Positions 25,863-35,933 of a stretch of DNA of 64,000 bases are shown here, piece by piece. The DNA is from Haloglycomyces albus DSM 45210. Its GTDB lineage: Bacteria; Actinomycetota; Actinomycetes; Mycobacteriales; Micromonosporaceae. Location: contig NZ_AZUQ01000001.1 in NCBI RefSeq assembly GCF_000527155.1, positions 2,680,168 through 2,744,167 of the forward strand. Direction: 5' to 3'. The notes under the pieces are model-generated. The model saw nothing but the letters and a program-made list of their open reading frames with translations, ran no database searches and was not told the DNA's origin. Numbering within the stretch: position 1 is the first letter of the stretch; every line of letters starts with the position of its first letter. The translations under genes and the position numbers were made by a program.

Positions 25863-26504
25863 TCAAGCGATGCTGCCTTCGGACGTGGCGGTCGAGGCAT
25901 CCGGGCCGGTTGCCGCAGTCAGCATGGCCACAAGGCCTTGTGCCGCCGAGGTGGAGTCCATCGTCGGTAGTTTCCCGTCCAGAGACTGGCCGGGTGAGGC
26001 GGGAATATGCACGAATCCGGCCCTCAAGTCGGGGCGTTGTGTATTGACCCAGTGCATGAGATGGAAAAACAACGCATTGCAGACATAGGTTCCGGCGCTG
26101 TTGGAGGCGGCGGCCGGTACTCCGGATCGGCGTGACGCGACAATACAGGCGTCGAGCGGCAGAGTGGTGAAATAGGCGGCCGGAGCGTGTCCCTCCAAGG
26201 TTTCGGCGGTGGGTTGATGCCCGGCGTTGTCGGCGATGGGTGCGGCGGCGAAATTGAGCGCGGCCCTCTCCACGGTGAGGGCATGTCGTCCGCTTGCCTG
26301 GCCGGTGGTGACCACGATGTCGGGCTCGACCTCGTCGATGGCGGAAAACAGCTCGCGATGTGCCCCGGCAAAGGTCACCGGTAGACGTCGTAGAACGACG
26401 GAGGAGTCGATCTCGGCGGCGTTGCGAACGGCGTCCCAGGAGGAATTCGTGGCGTCGTCGCCGAACGGTTCGAAGCCGGTCAGCAGAATGCGATGTTCAG
26501 CCAT
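25863..26504 (-). CDS. pcp: Pyroglutamyl peptidase I
   Basis: The protein has 213 aa. The start at 26504 gives the family N-terminus (RILLTGFEPFGDDATNSSW). The catalytic triad E79, C142 and H166 is present in GTYVCNALFFHLMHW and GFVHIPASP. It is a cytosolic cysteine peptidase of family C15 that removes N-terminal pyroglutamate. TACACT (forward 26511-26516 as AGTGTA) lies 6 nt before the start on the coding strand, again suggesting a leaderless mRNA. Confidence 0.94.
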   Translation of the reverse strand: MAEHRILLTGFEPFGDDATNSSWDAVRNAAEIDSSVVLRRLPVTFAGAHRELFSAIDEVEPDIVVTTGQASGRHALTVERAALNFAAAPIADNAGHQPTAETLEGHAPAAYFTTLPLDACIVASRRSGVPAAASNSAGTYVCNALFFHLMHWVNTQRPDLRAGFVHIPASPGQSLDGKLPTMDSTSAAQGLVAMLTAATGPDASTATSEGSIA

Positions 26505-26765
26505 GTCCCAAGTGTAGAGGCCGGGCCGCGAGGAGGCGAGGCGTGATCCCCGGGGCGTGCTGCTGCTCCGTTTCGATGCCGAAGCGCGGAGTGGTCCGAC
26601 TCCCATCACGACGCGAAATATCGACTTCATCCCTCGATGCGTCACGGTTTAAGATGGAGAGGGCCCTAATGACGAGGTACGAGACGACATCGCTCGTCCG
26701 GTACGAACTCGATCTGCGGCCTAAGTGCACACCAATGTCTACACGAAGAAAAACGAGGGAGAACT

Positions 26766-28787
26766 GTGGCATCCGCACACGCCGACGTCGGCTCGAACGT
26801 CTATGAACCACTCTGGGTCAAGGCCGGCACTACCTGCACCGACGCCGTGACGGACGCGGGGCTCCCTACGCGCGGAAACGACGCCATCGTGGTAGTGCGC
26901 GACTCGGACGGCCAGCTGCGCGACCTCGATTGGGCCCCCGAATCCGAGGTGAAGGTGGAGCCGGTCGCGCTGAACAGTCCCGACGGACTGAATGTGATGC
27001 GCCACTCCGCCGCACACGTTCTCGCGCAAGCGGTCCAAGAGTTGCATGAGGCAAAGCTGGGTATCGGTCCGCCGGTCACCAACGGTTTCTACTACGACTT
27101 CGATGTCGCCGAACCGTTCACCCCCGATGATTTGAAGCAGATCGAGAAGCGGATGCTGCAGATCATCAAGCAGGGTCAGACCTTCCGGCGGCGGCGTTTC
27201 GACTCGCAAGAGGAAGCGCGCACGGAACTGGCCAACGAACCTTTCAAACTGGAGTTGATCGAGTCCAAAGGCTCCGATATCGACGCCGAGGAGGTCATGG
27301 AGGTGGGAGACGGGGAGCTGACCTCGTACGACAACCTCGACCCCAAATCCGGTGACGTCGTCTGGTCGGACCTGTGCCGGGGCCCGCACCTGCCGACCAC
27401 CAAACTGATCGGGGCGGTCAAACTGATGCGGGTTGCCGCCGCGTATTGGATGGGTTCGGAGAAGAATCCGCAGTTGCAGCGCATCTACGGGACCGCCTGG
27501 CCGTCCAAGGCCGAGCAGAAGGAATACCTCAATCGTTTGGCGGAGGCGGAGAAGCGCGACCACCGCAAGCTGGGGGCGCAGTTGGACCTGTTTTCCTTCC
27601 CCGAAGAAGTCGGGTCGGGGCTACCGGTGTTCCACCCCAAAGGCGGTCTGGTGCGCAACATCATGGAGGACTATTCACGTCAAAAGCATATCGACGGGGG
27701 CTACTCCTTCGTCAATAGCCCGCACGTGACGAAGGAAAACCTGTTCCAAACCTCCGGCCACCTCGATTGGTATCGCGACGGGATGTTCCCGGCGATGGAA
27801 ATGGAAGGGGCCGACTACTACCTCAAGCCGATGAACTGCCCGTTCCACTGTTTGATCTTCCGCAGTCGGGGGCGTTCGTACCGGGAACTGCCACTGCGCA
27901 TGTTCGAATTCGGATCGGTCTACCGGTACGAGAAGTCCGGGGTGATCCACGGTCTGACCCGCGTGCGCGGTATGACGCAGGACGACGCGCACATTTACAC
28001 CACCAAGGACAAACTGGCCGAGGAACTGACCGGCACGTTGAAATTCGTTCTGGAACTGCTCCAGGATTACGGGCTGGACGATTTCTACCTCGAGCTGTCG
28101 ACCAAGAACCCGGAGAAGTACGTCGGAGACGACGCCATCTGGGAGGAGGCGACCCAGATCCTGGCCGACGTGGCGGCCGCTTCGGGCCTGGAACTGGTCG
28201 ACGACCCGGGCGGTGCCGCCTTCTATGGACCGAAGATCTCGGTGCAGGCCAAGGACGCGATCGGTCGGACCTGGCAAATGTCGACCATGCAGTTGGACTT
28301 CAACACTCCGGAGCGATTCGATCTGCAGTACATTGCCCCGGACGGTAGCCGGCAGCGTCCCATCATGATTCACCGCGCTCTGTTCGGTTCGATCGAACGG
28401 TTCTTCGGGGTTCTGCTGGAGCACTATGCGGGTGCCTTCCCCGCCTGGTTGGCACCGGTTCAGGTGCAGGGTATTCCGGTACGCGAGGAGAACTCCGACT
28501 ACCTGTGGGACTTCGTCGATCAGCTACGCGCCTCGGGAATCCGAGCCGAAGTCGACGTATCCGACGATCGTATGCAGAAGAAGGTACGTAACGCCCAGCT
28601 GCAGAAGATCCCGTTCATGGTCATTGCGGGTGACGACGATCAGAACGCCGGAACCGTGTCCTTCCGTTATCGCGACGGTTCGACGTGGAACGGTGTTCCC
28701 ATCGCTCAGGCGGTCGAACACGTCGTGGAGGTCGTCGAGACGCGAGTCAACCACGGCCCCAGCAACGCCGAGGCCGCTGCGGAGTAA
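26766..28787 (+). CDS. thrS: Threonyl-tRNA synthetase
   Basis: The protein has 673 aa, full length. It has an N-terminal TGS domain, an editing/SAD domain with [14 protein letters not shown] and later DLCRGPH, the class II catalytic core ([34 protein letters not shown], and [22 protein letters not shown]), and an anticodon-binding domain (about 560-660). The zinc-ligand Cys is in MNCPFHC. The GTG start has GAGGGAG upstream. The 261-bp leader (26505-26765) shows no T-box signature that I can identify. It ends at a strong terminator. Confidence 0.97.
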   Translation: MASAHADVGSNVYEPLWVKAGTTCTDAVTDAGLPTRGNDAIVVVRDSDGQLRDLDWAPESEVKVEPVALNSPDGLNVMRHSAAHVLAQAVQELHEAKLGIGPPVTNGFYYDFDVAEPFTPDDLKQIEKRMLQIIKQGQTFRRRRFDSQEEARTELANEPFKLELIESKGSDIDAEEVMEVGDGELTSYDNLDPKSGDVVWSDLCRGPHLPTTKLIGAVKLMRVAAAYWMGSEKNPQLQRIYGTAWPSKAEQKEYLNRLAEAEKRDHRKLGAQLDLFSFPEEVGSGLPVFHPKGGLVRNIMEDYSRQKHIDGGYSFVNSPHVTKENLFQTSGHLDWYRDGMFPAMEMEGADYYLKPMNCPFHCLIFRSRGRSYRELPLRMFEFGSVYRYEKSGVIHGLTRVRGMTQDDAHIYTTKDKLAEELTGTLKFVLELLQDYGLDDFYLELSTKNPEKYVGDDAIWEEATQILADVAAASGLELVDDPGGAAFYGPKISVQAKDAIGRTWQMSTMQLDFNTPERFDLQYIAPDGSRQRPIMIHRALFGSIERFFGVLLEHYAGAFPAWLAPVQVQGIPVREENSDYLWDFVDQLRASGIRAEVDVSDDRMQKKVRNAQLQKIPFMVIAGDDDQNAGTVSFRYRDGSTWNGVPIAQAVEHVVEVVETRVNHGPSNAEAAAE

Positions 28788-28795
28788 CGTCGATG

Positions 28796-28837
28796 GAGCG
28801 GCGCCGCTGATCCGCGTGTGAATCAGCGGCGCCGCTC
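28796..28837. terminator. Bidirectional terminator of thrS, 16-bp perfect stem
   Basis: GAGCGGCGCCGCTGAT (28796-28811) pairs perfectly with 28822-28837 across a 10-nt loop. The right arm overlaps the last codons of the convergent antiporter gene (stop at 28823-28825). It is very GC-rich, with no U-tract. Confidence 0.85.
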
Positions 28838-30334
28838 GTCATCGGACCGATCGACGTGCCATCCGGTGAGGCGACCCTCTCGCGAGAGCGCCTCGAGGCG
28901 TTCCTCTGTAGCGATACGGCAATGGCTCGGCGTGACCACCAACATTTCATCGCCGATCATGAGGCGATCGTCGTCGCCGGGGACGGTCATGATCCCGTTC
29001 CGCACGATTCCGGCGACCGAGGTATTGGTGGGCAGTCGCAATTCGAACAGCCACAGCCCCGACAGGCGTGAACCTTCCGGAATGGACACGCTCAGAACCT
29101 CACCGTCGATCGTTTCCAACGGTGCCGCCTCCATCTCGAGGTCCTTGACGGGGCTTTTGCCGCGCAGTGGGAGGCGCTTGGCCACCCACGGCAATGTCGG
29201 GCCTTGCGCCAACGTGAAAATGATGACCAGGACAAAGACGATGTCCCAGAGGTAACCGGCCCCGGTCAACATGCTGGCGGTGGGGATGGTAGCCAGCACA
29301 ATGGGAACCGCTCCTCGAAGACCGGCCCAGGAGATCATGATCTGTTCGCTGAAGCGAAACCGGAACGGGGACAGGCATACCGCCACCGCAATAGGACGTG
29401 CCACCAGGGTGAGGATCAATCCCACCGCCACCGCGGGCAATACCACGGCGGGGAGACTGGACGGACTGGCCAAAAGGCCCAGCATCATAAAGAGTCCGAC
29501 TTGGGCGATCCAACCGAGTCCGACGGCAAACGACATGGTGGCGGCGCGGTGGGGGAGAGAGGAATTTCCCAGCACCAGCGCTGCAATATAGGCGGCCAAA
29601 ATACCCGAGGCGCCCAAGGTTCCCGCCAGAGCGAAGGACGCCAAGGCGATGGAGAACACCGTCAACGGGTACAGTCCGACGACCGGCAAGGCCAGGTGCC
29701 GCACCACCGCCGCGCCGACAAATCCCACCGCCAGTCCGATACCGGTACCGCCGGACAGTTGCCACAGAATCTGACCGACGACCTCCCACACCCCGGTCGA
29801 CTCGGAGGTGGCGTTCAACGCCAAGGTGGTCACCAGAATGAACGCGGGAGCGTCATTGAGTCCGGATTCCGCTTCCAAGGTTCCACTGACTCTTTTGGGA
29901 AGGCTGACCCCGCGTAGGACGGAAAAGACCGCGGCGGCGTCGGTGGAGGAGACGATGGCGCCGAGCAGAAACGCGATCTGCCAATTGAAGTCCAGAATAT
30001 AATGGGCCGCCACGGCGGTGACGCAGACGCTCACACCCACTCCCACCGTCGCCAACACCCCCGCCGGTTGGAGCTGGCGCGAAATGGTGGAGAAACGGGT
30101 GGAGAGGCCACCGTCGATGAGAATAATGGCCAACGCCAACGTCCCCAGGGTCTGCGCCAGGGCCATGTCGTCGAATTCGATTCCCAGCCCGTTTTCACCC
30201 AGCGCGACCCCGACGCCGAGAAAGACCAGTAGAGCCGGGAGACCGAGCCGGTGCGTCGCCCGCACGACCGCTACGGCGGCCAAAGTCGACACACAGGCGA
30301 TGAGGAGAACGACGTAGAGCATGGGAAGTGACAC
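28823..30334 (-). CDS. K+/H+ (CPA1-type) antiporter with C-terminal RCK_C domain
   Basis: The protein has 503 aa with about 12 membrane helices. It has the family's SSTDAAAVFSVLR and LNDAPAF motifs (ion-binding Asp) and a C-terminal cytoplasmic TrkA-C/RCK_C-like domain (about 400-480). It closely resembles NhaP2/CvrA potassium/proton antiporters. The GTG at 30334 is the listed start; ATG at 30322 is an alternative. Neither has a clear ribosome site. It sits between thrS and the HIT gene, where most actinomycetes have no antiporter. Ion homeostasis fits a salt-exposed organism (inference). Confidence 0.9.
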   Translation of the reverse strand: MSLPMLYVVLLIACVSTLAAVAVVRATHRLGLPALLVFLGVGVALGENGLGIEFDDMALAQTLGTLALAIILIDGGLSTRFSTISRQLQPAGVLATVGVGVSVCVTAVAAHYILDFNWQIAFLLGAIVSSTDAAAVFSVLRGVSLPKRVSGTLEAESGLNDAPAFILVTTLALNATSESTGVWEVVGQILWQLSGGTGIGLAVGFVGAAVVRHLALPVVGLYPLTVFSIALASFALAGTLGASGILAAYIAALVLGNSSLPHRAATMSFAVGLGWIAQVGLFMMLGLLASPSSLPAVVLPAVAVGLILTLVARPIAVAVCLSPFRFRFSEQIMISWAGLRGAVPIVLATIPTASMLTGAGYLWDIVFVLVIIFTLAQGPTLPWVAKRLPLRGKSPVKDLEMEAAPLETIDGEVLSVSIPEGSRLSGLWLFELRLPTNTSVAGIVRNGIMTVPGDDDRLMIGDEMLVVTPSHCRIATEERLEALSREGRLTGWHVDRSDDERRR

Positions 30335-30431
30335 AGCGCCAGTCTATAGGCACAAACTAACGGGTGTGGCGCTCTTAGCGACGACATCACACACGTGGGA
30401 ACCACGCGTCGATTCCAGTAGGATCGGAACC

Positions 30432-30959
30432 ATGACTGATGAGAACGACGACTGTTTTGACCGCCTGTGGACTCCACATCGCATGGCCTACATCAAAGGG
30501 GAAGGCAAACCCAGTGGCCCGAGGGCACAAGACGGTTGCCCCTTCTGCGACATCTCCGCCGTCGACGATCGTTCGGGCCTGGTGGTGACCCGAGGCAAGG
30601 CAATGTACGTCATTCTCAATAAGTACCCGTACAATTCCGGGCACCTCATGGTGATTCCGTTTCGGCACGTGGCCGACTACACCGACCTCGACAGTGAAGA
30701 GGTGACGGAAATGGGAGAACTGACCCAGCAGGCGATGCGTACCGTGCGGGAGGTACTGGGGCCCCACGGATTCAATCTCGGCATCAACCAAGGTCAGATT
30801 GCCGGGGCCGGAATAGCCGCGCATCTGCATCAGCACATCGTGCCGCGCTGGGGCGGTGATTCGAACTTCATGCCCGTCATCGCGCGCACCAAGACCATTC
30901 CCGAAATGCTGGACGACACCCGCGAGCGCTTGGCCGCCGCCTGGAAAACCGTCGGCTGA
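30432..30959 (+). CDS. HIT-family nucleotide phosphorylase/hydrolase
   Basis: The protein has 175 aa. It has the catalytic histidine triad in AHLHQHIVPRWGGD and a CPFC motif near the N-terminus, as in actinobacterial Ap4A phosphorylase-type HIT proteins (the Mycobacterium Rv2613c type). It probably degrades diadenosine tetraphosphate. TAGGAT (30419-30424) lies 7 nt before the ATG and no ribosome site is present, suggesting a leaderless transcript. It heads the conserved HIT - pgsA - acyltransferase - pimA cluster. Confidence 0.92.
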   Translation: MTDENDDCFDRLWTPHRMAYIKGEGKPSGPRAQDGCPFCDISAVDDRSGLVVTRGKAMYVILNKYPYNSGHLMVIPFRHVADYTDLDSEEVTEMGELTQQAMRTVREVLGPHGFNLGINQGQIAGAGIAAHLHQHIVPRWGGDSNFMPVIARTKTIPEMLDDTRERLAAAWKTVG

Positions 30960-31135
30960 ACGCGAGTCGCTCCGAAACCCGACCTCCTCCCGAGCCGTCG
31001 TCGACCGCCCGGGGTGACCGATACGGCGACGGATACCCTATAAGTGCTTGTGACAACCGGTCGGGGCGCTAGAGTACACATGTCTCCACACCACTGTGTG
31101 GACACTTCTTTTCAGTCGGATGTTGTGGGATTATC

Positions 31136-31765
31136 ATGGCGAAATTTCTGAGGACCTCGGGTCGAGCCCGCTTGCGTCGTAGCTTGGAGGCGGTCGCCCG
31201 GCCGTTGGCACGCATCGGATTGACCGCCAATATCGTGACCATGCTCGGCACGGCCGTCATCGTCGCCGCCGCGGTCGTACTCATCCCACAAGGGCGTATC
31301 CTGACCGCTTTGATCGTGATCACCTTGGCCGCCTTCACCGATCTGATCGACGGGGCCATGGCCCGTGTCAGCGGTGGTGGATCTCGCTTTGGGGCCCTGC
31401 TGGATTCGACCTGCGACCGAATCGCCGACGGAGCGCTGTTCGCGGCGCTCGCCTTCTACCTTTTCGCCGAAGGTCGAACCGTGGCCGGCGCTTTTGCATT
31501 GTGGACCTTGGTGGCCTCCGAAGTGATCTCCTACGTCAAGGCGCGTGCCGAAAGTCTGGGAGTGCGAGGTTCCGTCGGACTTATGGAACGTCCGGAACGC
31601 TTGATACTCATCGGTGTGGTCGCCATCGTCGAACTTCTCGGGGTGCCCTACGCCTGGGAGGCCGGTTTCGCGCTACTGGCGGTGCTGTCCAGCGTTACGG
31701 TCGTACAACGGCTACTTTATTCGAAACGGTTCCTGAACTCCGAGGATCGAGTGGATGCACGATAA
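31136..31765 (+). CDS. pgsA: Phosphatidylinositol phosphate synthase
   Basis: The protein has 209 aa. It is a membrane CDP-alcohol phosphotransferase with the full catalytic signature DLIDGAMAR ... G ... LLDSTCDR (D69, D72, G73, R77, G86, D90, D94) and five to six helices. It joins inositol phosphate to CDP-diacylglycerol, the first step of actinobacterial PI and PIM synthesis. The gene overlaps the acyltransferase gene by 11 nt; the operon continues through pimA. Confidence 0.93.
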   Translation: MAKFLRTSGRARLRRSLEAVARPLARIGLTANIVTMLGTAVIVAAAVVLIPQGRILTALIVITLAAFTDLIDGAMARVSGGGSRFGALLDSTCDRIADGALFAALAFYLFAEGRTVAGAFALWTLVASEVISYVKARAESLGVRGSVGLMERPERLILIGVVAIVELLGVPYAWEAGFALLAVLSSVTVVQRLLYSKRFLNSEDRVDAR

Positions 31766-32621
31766 ACTTCACGAATGGGCCTATCTGACCGCCTGGCGCG
31801 GAATCCGGCTTCTCCCCGACAACGTTGCCGACCGACTGTTCCGCTATGGAGCCGATCGTTCGTTCCGACGCGGCGGTCCCCGCGTCGATCAACTACGACG
31901 CAACCTCGAACGCGTTACCGGAACCGATGTGGACGACGCCATGCTGCGCACCGCACTACGTTCGTACGCGCGGTACTGGAAGGAAGCGTTTCGGCTCCCT
32001 TCGATGAGCGACCGCGCGTTCGCCGCCGCCTTTGAAATGAACGGCTTCGAACCGGTCGCCGAACGCGCTCGTCAAGGGATGGGAAGCATCGTCGCCTTGC
32101 CGCACACCGGGAATTGGGACCTGGCCGGAGCATGGGTGGCCAAGCAGGGCCACGGCATCACCGCCGTTGTCGAACGGCTGAAACCCGAAGGCGTCTACCG
32201 ACGTTTCGTGGAATTCCGTGAATCACTCGGAATGCACGTCATCCCCACCGACGGATCCGACACGGCCCCTTTGGCGCTCTTGGGCAATCGATTGCAAGCA
32301 GGGGACGTGGTGGCACTCGTGGCCGACCGCGACCTCAGCGACAGTGGCATCGACGTCGACTTCTTCAATGCCACCGCCTCGTTTCCCGCAGGACCCGCCT
32401 ACCTCGCCGTTCGCCACCAGGTCCCGCTCTACACCGCCTCCATCCACTATGAGGACGACCGCGCCGTCTGCCATATCTCCGGTCCGGTTGATACCGGCCA
32501 AGGGCGTCTACGCGAACGTATGAACCATACGACCCAACAGATGGCCGACATGTTTCAAAAGAGTATCGCGGATCATCCCACCGATTGGCACATGATGCAA
32601 CGTTTCTGGACCGACCAATGA
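31755..32621 (+). CDS. patA: Phosphatidylinositol mannoside acyltransferase (lipid A LATase family)
   Basis: The protein has 288 aa. It belongs to the lipid A acyltransferase (HtrB/LpxL) family, with the HX4D motif HTGNWD (H117, D122) and VALVADRDLSDSG. In actinobacteria this position corresponds to PatA, which acylates a mannose of PIM1/PIM2 on the inner leaflet. Overlaps: 11 nt with pgsA and 4 nt with pimA, so the three are translationally coupled. Confidence 0.92.
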   Translation: MHDKLHEWAYLTAWRGIRLLPDNVADRLFRYGADRSFRRGGPRVDQLRRNLERVTGTDVDDAMLRTALRSYARYWKEAFRLPSMSDRAFAAAFEMNGFEPVAERARQGMGSIVALPHTGNWDLAGAWVAKQGHGITAVVERLKPEGVYRRFVEFRESLGMHVIPTDGSDTAPLALLGNRLQAGDVVALVADRDLSDSGIDVDFFNATASFPAGPAYLAVRHQVPLYTASIHYEDDRAVCHISGPVDTGQGRLRERMNHTTQQMADMFQKSIADHPTDWHMMQRFWTDQ

Positions 32622-33751
32622 CGGAATCAATGCGCGTGGGGATCGTCAGTCCCTACTCCTTCGACGTCGCGGGAGGAGTACAGTTCCATATTCGCGACTT
32701 GGCGGAGACCCTGATGGCGAGGGGACATGAGGTGTCAGTGCTCGCCCCCGGTGACGCGAACGCCGACCTACCGTCGTACGTGGTGGGTGCCGGACGTTCG
32801 GTGGCGGTGCGCTACAACGGCTCGATCGCCCGACTCGCTTTCGGCCCCCGCTCGGCCGCGCGCGTGCGGCGCTGGCTCAACAAGGGACGCTTCGACGTCA
32901 TACACGTCCATGAACCCTTGAGCCCCTCGTTGTCGTGTTTGGCCGTACTCGCCTCCGGCGATACTCCCGTCGTCGCCACCTTCCACACCGCTCTCACGCG
33001 TTCGCGGGTTCTGGCCGCAGGGAAGTATCTCGCCCAGTTGGTTTTGGAAAGGGTGTCGGCGCGCATCGCGGTGAGCCCCTTGGCGCGCAAGGTCCAGGTG
33101 GAGCATCTGGGAGGTGGGGCGACCGAAATCCCCAACGGCGTCGACGTGGGCTATTTCCGTGAGGCGGAACCTTTGGCGGAAGCGGGGCCGGGACCGACCA
33201 TCGGTTTCGTGGGTCGCTTCGAGGAGCCCCGCAAGGGGTTTCCTTTGTTGGCGGAGGCGTTCAATACCGTCGTCACCGAGGTTCCTACCGCGCGTTTGCT
33301 GGTGGTGGGCCCCGGAGAGGCGGAGGCGGTTCGCCGGTACCTCAACCCTCAGGCCGCGGAACAGGTGACGTTCATGGGAGCGGTGGACAACGATACCAAG
33401 GCGGCCATGCTGTCGGCTCTGGACGTTTATGTGGCTCCGAATACGGGTGGGGAGTCGTTCGGCATGATTCTCACCGAGGCGATGAGTGCGGGCGCGACCG
33501 TGTTGGCCAGCGACATTCCCGCGTTTTCGTCGGTACTGGACGGGGGCCGTGCCGGGCGGCTGTTTCGCTCCGAAGACGTCGTCGATTTGGCGAGCAACCT
33601 GGTTGATCTGCTCAAGGCCCCGGATATTCGGCTGCGATATCGCACCGAAGCCGATGCCTGGGTGCAACGTTACGACTGGTCGACCGTGGCGGCACGAGTG
33701 TCGGAGGTGTATCGCGCCGCCATTGAGGCGCAGGCCGTGCCGCAGAGCTGA
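32618..33751 (+). CDS. pimA: Phosphatidylinositol alpha-mannosyltransferase PimA
   Basis: The protein has 377 aa. It is a GT4-family glycosyltransferase with two Rossmann domains: SPYSFDVAGGVQFHIRDL near the N-terminus and the EX7E motif in ESFGMILTEAMSAG. GDP-mannose is the expected donor and PI the acceptor. The ATG overlaps the preceding TGA. The reading frame could begin 33 nt earlier, but the coupled start is better. Membrane-associated, no helix. Confidence 0.94.
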   Translation: MTESMRVGIVSPYSFDVAGGVQFHIRDLAETLMARGHEVSVLAPGDANADLPSYVVGAGRSVAVRYNGSIARLAFGPRSAARVRRWLNKGRFDVIHVHEPLSPSLSCLAVLASGDTPVVATFHTALTRSRVLAAGKYLAQLVLERVSARIAVSPLARKVQVEHLGGGATEIPNGVDVGYFREAEPLAEAGPGPTIGFVGRFEEPRKGFPLLAEAFNTVVTEVPTARLLVVGPGEAEAVRRYLNPQAAEQVTFMGAVDNDTKAAMLSALDVYVAPNTGGESFGMILTEAMSAGATVLASDIPAFSSVLDGGRAGRLFRSEDVVDLASNLVDLLKAPDIRLRYRTEADAWVQRYDWSTVAARVSEVYRAAIEAQAVPQS

Positions 33752-33849
33752 CCGCTGGATTTCCTAGATCGACGACAAGACGGTGACGGGCGTCGAATTC
33801 GTCCGGACTGATGTCGACTGGTCTTACTTGTCCGTTTAACGTGGGAGTA

Positions 33850-34332
33850 ATGTGGTGGCTGATTGTTGTGGTCGTCGTGGCGGCCGGCCTGGGGGCGTAC
33901 CTGACCTGGACCGCTGGGCGGGTGGAGAGGCTGCATCAGCGTGCCCGCAGTGCGGAGTCGGCCCTGTTGGGAGCTCTGGACGATCGAGCCGAACTGATTT
34001 TGACCTTCATCGGCAGCCCAGACTATGAGAAGCCCTCAGCCCTGGCGCTTTCGGTGGTCGCCGTTCCAGTGGCCACTCCCCAGCAACGGGAGATGCGTGA
34101 GTACGCCGAAAACGATCTGACGCGCGCCTTGCGCGATCTCACTGAGGACGCTCCCGGCCATGCCGAAGTGTCCGAGTCGAACCGCAGAGTCTCCTACGCC
34201 CGACAGATTCACAGCGATGTGGTCCGTGACGCCTTGGCCGCCCGCGATCTGCCAACGGTGAGATGGCTGGGACTGCTGCGGCGCTTGGAGCGACCCGCCT
34301 ACTGGGACATCGAAGACCCCAGTCGTTCGTGA
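33850..34332 (+). CDS. Conserved actinobacterial single-helix membrane protein
   Basis: The protein has 160 aa from the ATG at 33850; GGGAG is very close (2-nt spacing), and an ATG at 33811 in frame would add 13 residues. An N-terminal membrane helix (MWWLIVVVVVAAGLGAYLTW) is followed by a helical cytoplasmic domain (GRVERLHQRARSAESALLGALDDRAE ... RRVSYARQIHSDVVRDAL). A protein of the same length and pattern occupies this place after pimA in many actinomycetes and is sometimes annotated LemA-like. Function unknown. Confidence 0.8.
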   Translation: MWWLIVVVVVAAGLGAYLTWTAGRVERLHQRARSAESALLGALDDRAELILTFIGSPDYEKPSALALSVVAVPVATPQQREMREYAENDLTRALRDLTEDAPGHAEVSESNRRVSYARQIHSDVVRDALAARDLPTVRWLGLLRRLERPAYWDIEDPSRS

Positions 34333-34477
34333 TTCCTCGGAGGAAACTCGGCCGGGCGGGGAATTGTATGGTGACGGTCACGGAAGTCGGCTCCTACACG
34401 TCGAGTGTGAACTGGAACGCGGAGTAAAATGAGAAGAGTCCTATCGTTGACAACCTGCGACAGATGGAGCCACGAGC

Positions 34478-35389
34478 GTGTCTGAGAACAACTCCGCGAA
34501 CAGCCAATCGAATGTCGGCACCGCCCGCGTAAAGCGCGGTATGGCCGACATGTTGAAAGGCGGCGTCATTATGGACGTCGTCACTCCCGAACAAGCCAAG
34601 ATCGCAGAGGACGCCGGTGCGGTCGCGGTCATGGCTCTGGAACGCGTTCCGGCCGACATCCGTGCCGAAGGCGGCGTGACCCGCATGAGCGATCCCGACA
34701 TGATCGAAGGGATCATCGACGCCGTTTCGATTCCGGTGATGGCCAAGGCGCGTATCGGGCACTTTGTCGAGTCGCAGGTTCTGGAATCGGTCGGGGTCGA
34801 CTACGTCGACGAGTCCGAGGTCTTGACGCCCGCCGACGAGGCCAACCACATCGACAAGTGGAATTTCACCGTGCCTTTCGTCTGCGGTGCCACTAACCTT
34901 TCCGAGGCGTTGCGGCGTATCTCCGAAGGTGCCGCCATGATTCGCTCGAAAGGTGAGGCGGGTACGGGCAACGTCGTCGAGGCGACGCGCCACATGCGCC
35001 AGATTCGTGCCGATATCGGCCGCTTGACCACCTTGGATGAAGCGGAGCTCTTCGCCGCGGCGAAGGAGCTGCGCGCTCCTTACGAGTTGGTGGCCGAAAT
35101 CGCCCGTACCGGAACGCTACCGGTCGTCCTGTTCACCGCCGGAGGCATTGCCACGCCCGCCGACGCGGCGATGATGATGCAGCTCGGTGCTCAGGGTGTG
35201 TTCGTAGGCTCGGGTATCTTCAAGTCGGGCGACCCCGCCAAACGAGCGGAAGCCATCGTCAAGGCCACCACCTTCTACGACGACCCCAAGGTGATTGCGG
35301 ACGTGTCACGCGGACTGGGTGACGCGATGGTGGGAATCAACGTTGACGACCTTTCCGAAGAGGAAAAACTCGCCAAGCGCGGTTGGTAG
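34478..35389 (+). CDS. pdxS: Pyridoxal 5'-phosphate synthase subunit PdxS
   Basis: The protein has 303 aa. It is a (beta/alpha)8-barrel with the Schiff-base lysine in [12 protein letters not shown] (K90), D33 in GGVIMDVV, and the phosphate loop [10 protein letters not shown]. It makes PLP from ribose 5-phosphate, glyceraldehyde 3-phosphate and ammonia supplied by PdxT. The GTG start has GGAG upstream, and TAAAAT near 34424 is a plausible -10. pdxT follows after one small gene. Confidence 0.96.
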   Translation: MSENNSANSQSNVGTARVKRGMADMLKGGVIMDVVTPEQAKIAEDAGAVAVMALERVPADIRAEGGVTRMSDPDMIEGIIDAVSIPVMAKARIGHFVESQVLESVGVDYVDESEVLTPADEANHIDKWNFTVPFVCGATNLSEALRRISEGAAMIRSKGEAGTGNVVEATRHMRQIRADIGRLTTLDEAELFAAAKELRAPYELVAEIARTGTLPVVLFTAGGIATPADAAMMMQLGAQGVFVGSGIFKSGDPAKRAEAIVKATTFYDDPKVIADVSRGLGDAMVGINVDDLSEEEKLAKRGW

Positions 35390-35490
35390 ACCGCCGTTCT
35401 CCGGCCGCTCGGACCCCAGTGGGGGAGGAGAGGCCGGAGGCATCTGACGCGATCGGCGCGCTGGAACCGGAAACGCTTTAAGCTGGTCTT

Positions 35491-35793
35491 ATGAACTTCG
35501 ACCAGCTGGATCAGCTTAGTACGGAAGAACTGCAGTCGCGCGCTTTCGCCCTGGCGCGATCCAAGGGCGATTGGCGATTCTTCCTCGACATCATGCGTCA
35601 TACGTCGTCGGCGGCCGAAACCGAGGACCTGAACAGTGATCTCGCGGAGGTGGGCAGCATCGTCGACGACTTGGTCGGCATGTGGCGGGAGGCGACGCGA
35701 GGCGAATGGGGATCGGTGGAGCCGATGGCCCGGGCCGATTTCATCGATTACCTGATGCGGAACGCGAAGGACGCACCGTCTTCCGGTGAATGA
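35491..35793 (+). CDS. Small helical protein between pdxS and pdxT, unknown
   Basis: The protein has 100 aa, predicted mostly helical and acidic, with no signal peptide, membrane helix or cysteine (MNFDQLDQLSTEELQSRAFALARSKGDWRFFLDIMRH). I do not recognise it. It is encoded on the same strand as pdxS and pdxT and might be co-transcribed, with 101 nt upstream and 140 nt downstream. A coding frame with a good helical composition supports that it is a real gene; the ATG has no strong ribosome site. Confidence 0.65.
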   Translation: MNFDQLDQLSTEELQSRAFALARSKGDWRFFLDIMRHTSSAAETEDLNSDLAEVGSIVDDLVGMWREATRGEWGSVEPMARADFIDYLMRNAKDAPSSGE

Positions 35794-35933
35794 GCTTTGC
35801 GGCGCTCGTGTGGAGTTCGGTGCGGGTTCCGATCGGCGTGAGGCATTTCGCTCCCCGGTTGAGGACAGGTCGTTTCAGCCTGTCACGCCGTATTCTGGAA
35901 GAGTACCTGAATTCTCTACGCCCGGAGGTAGCC

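Noticed and set aside
26505-26765. T-box riboswitch upstream of thrS
   Set aside because: I looked for the T-box consensus and an anti-terminator; neither is convincing in this leader.
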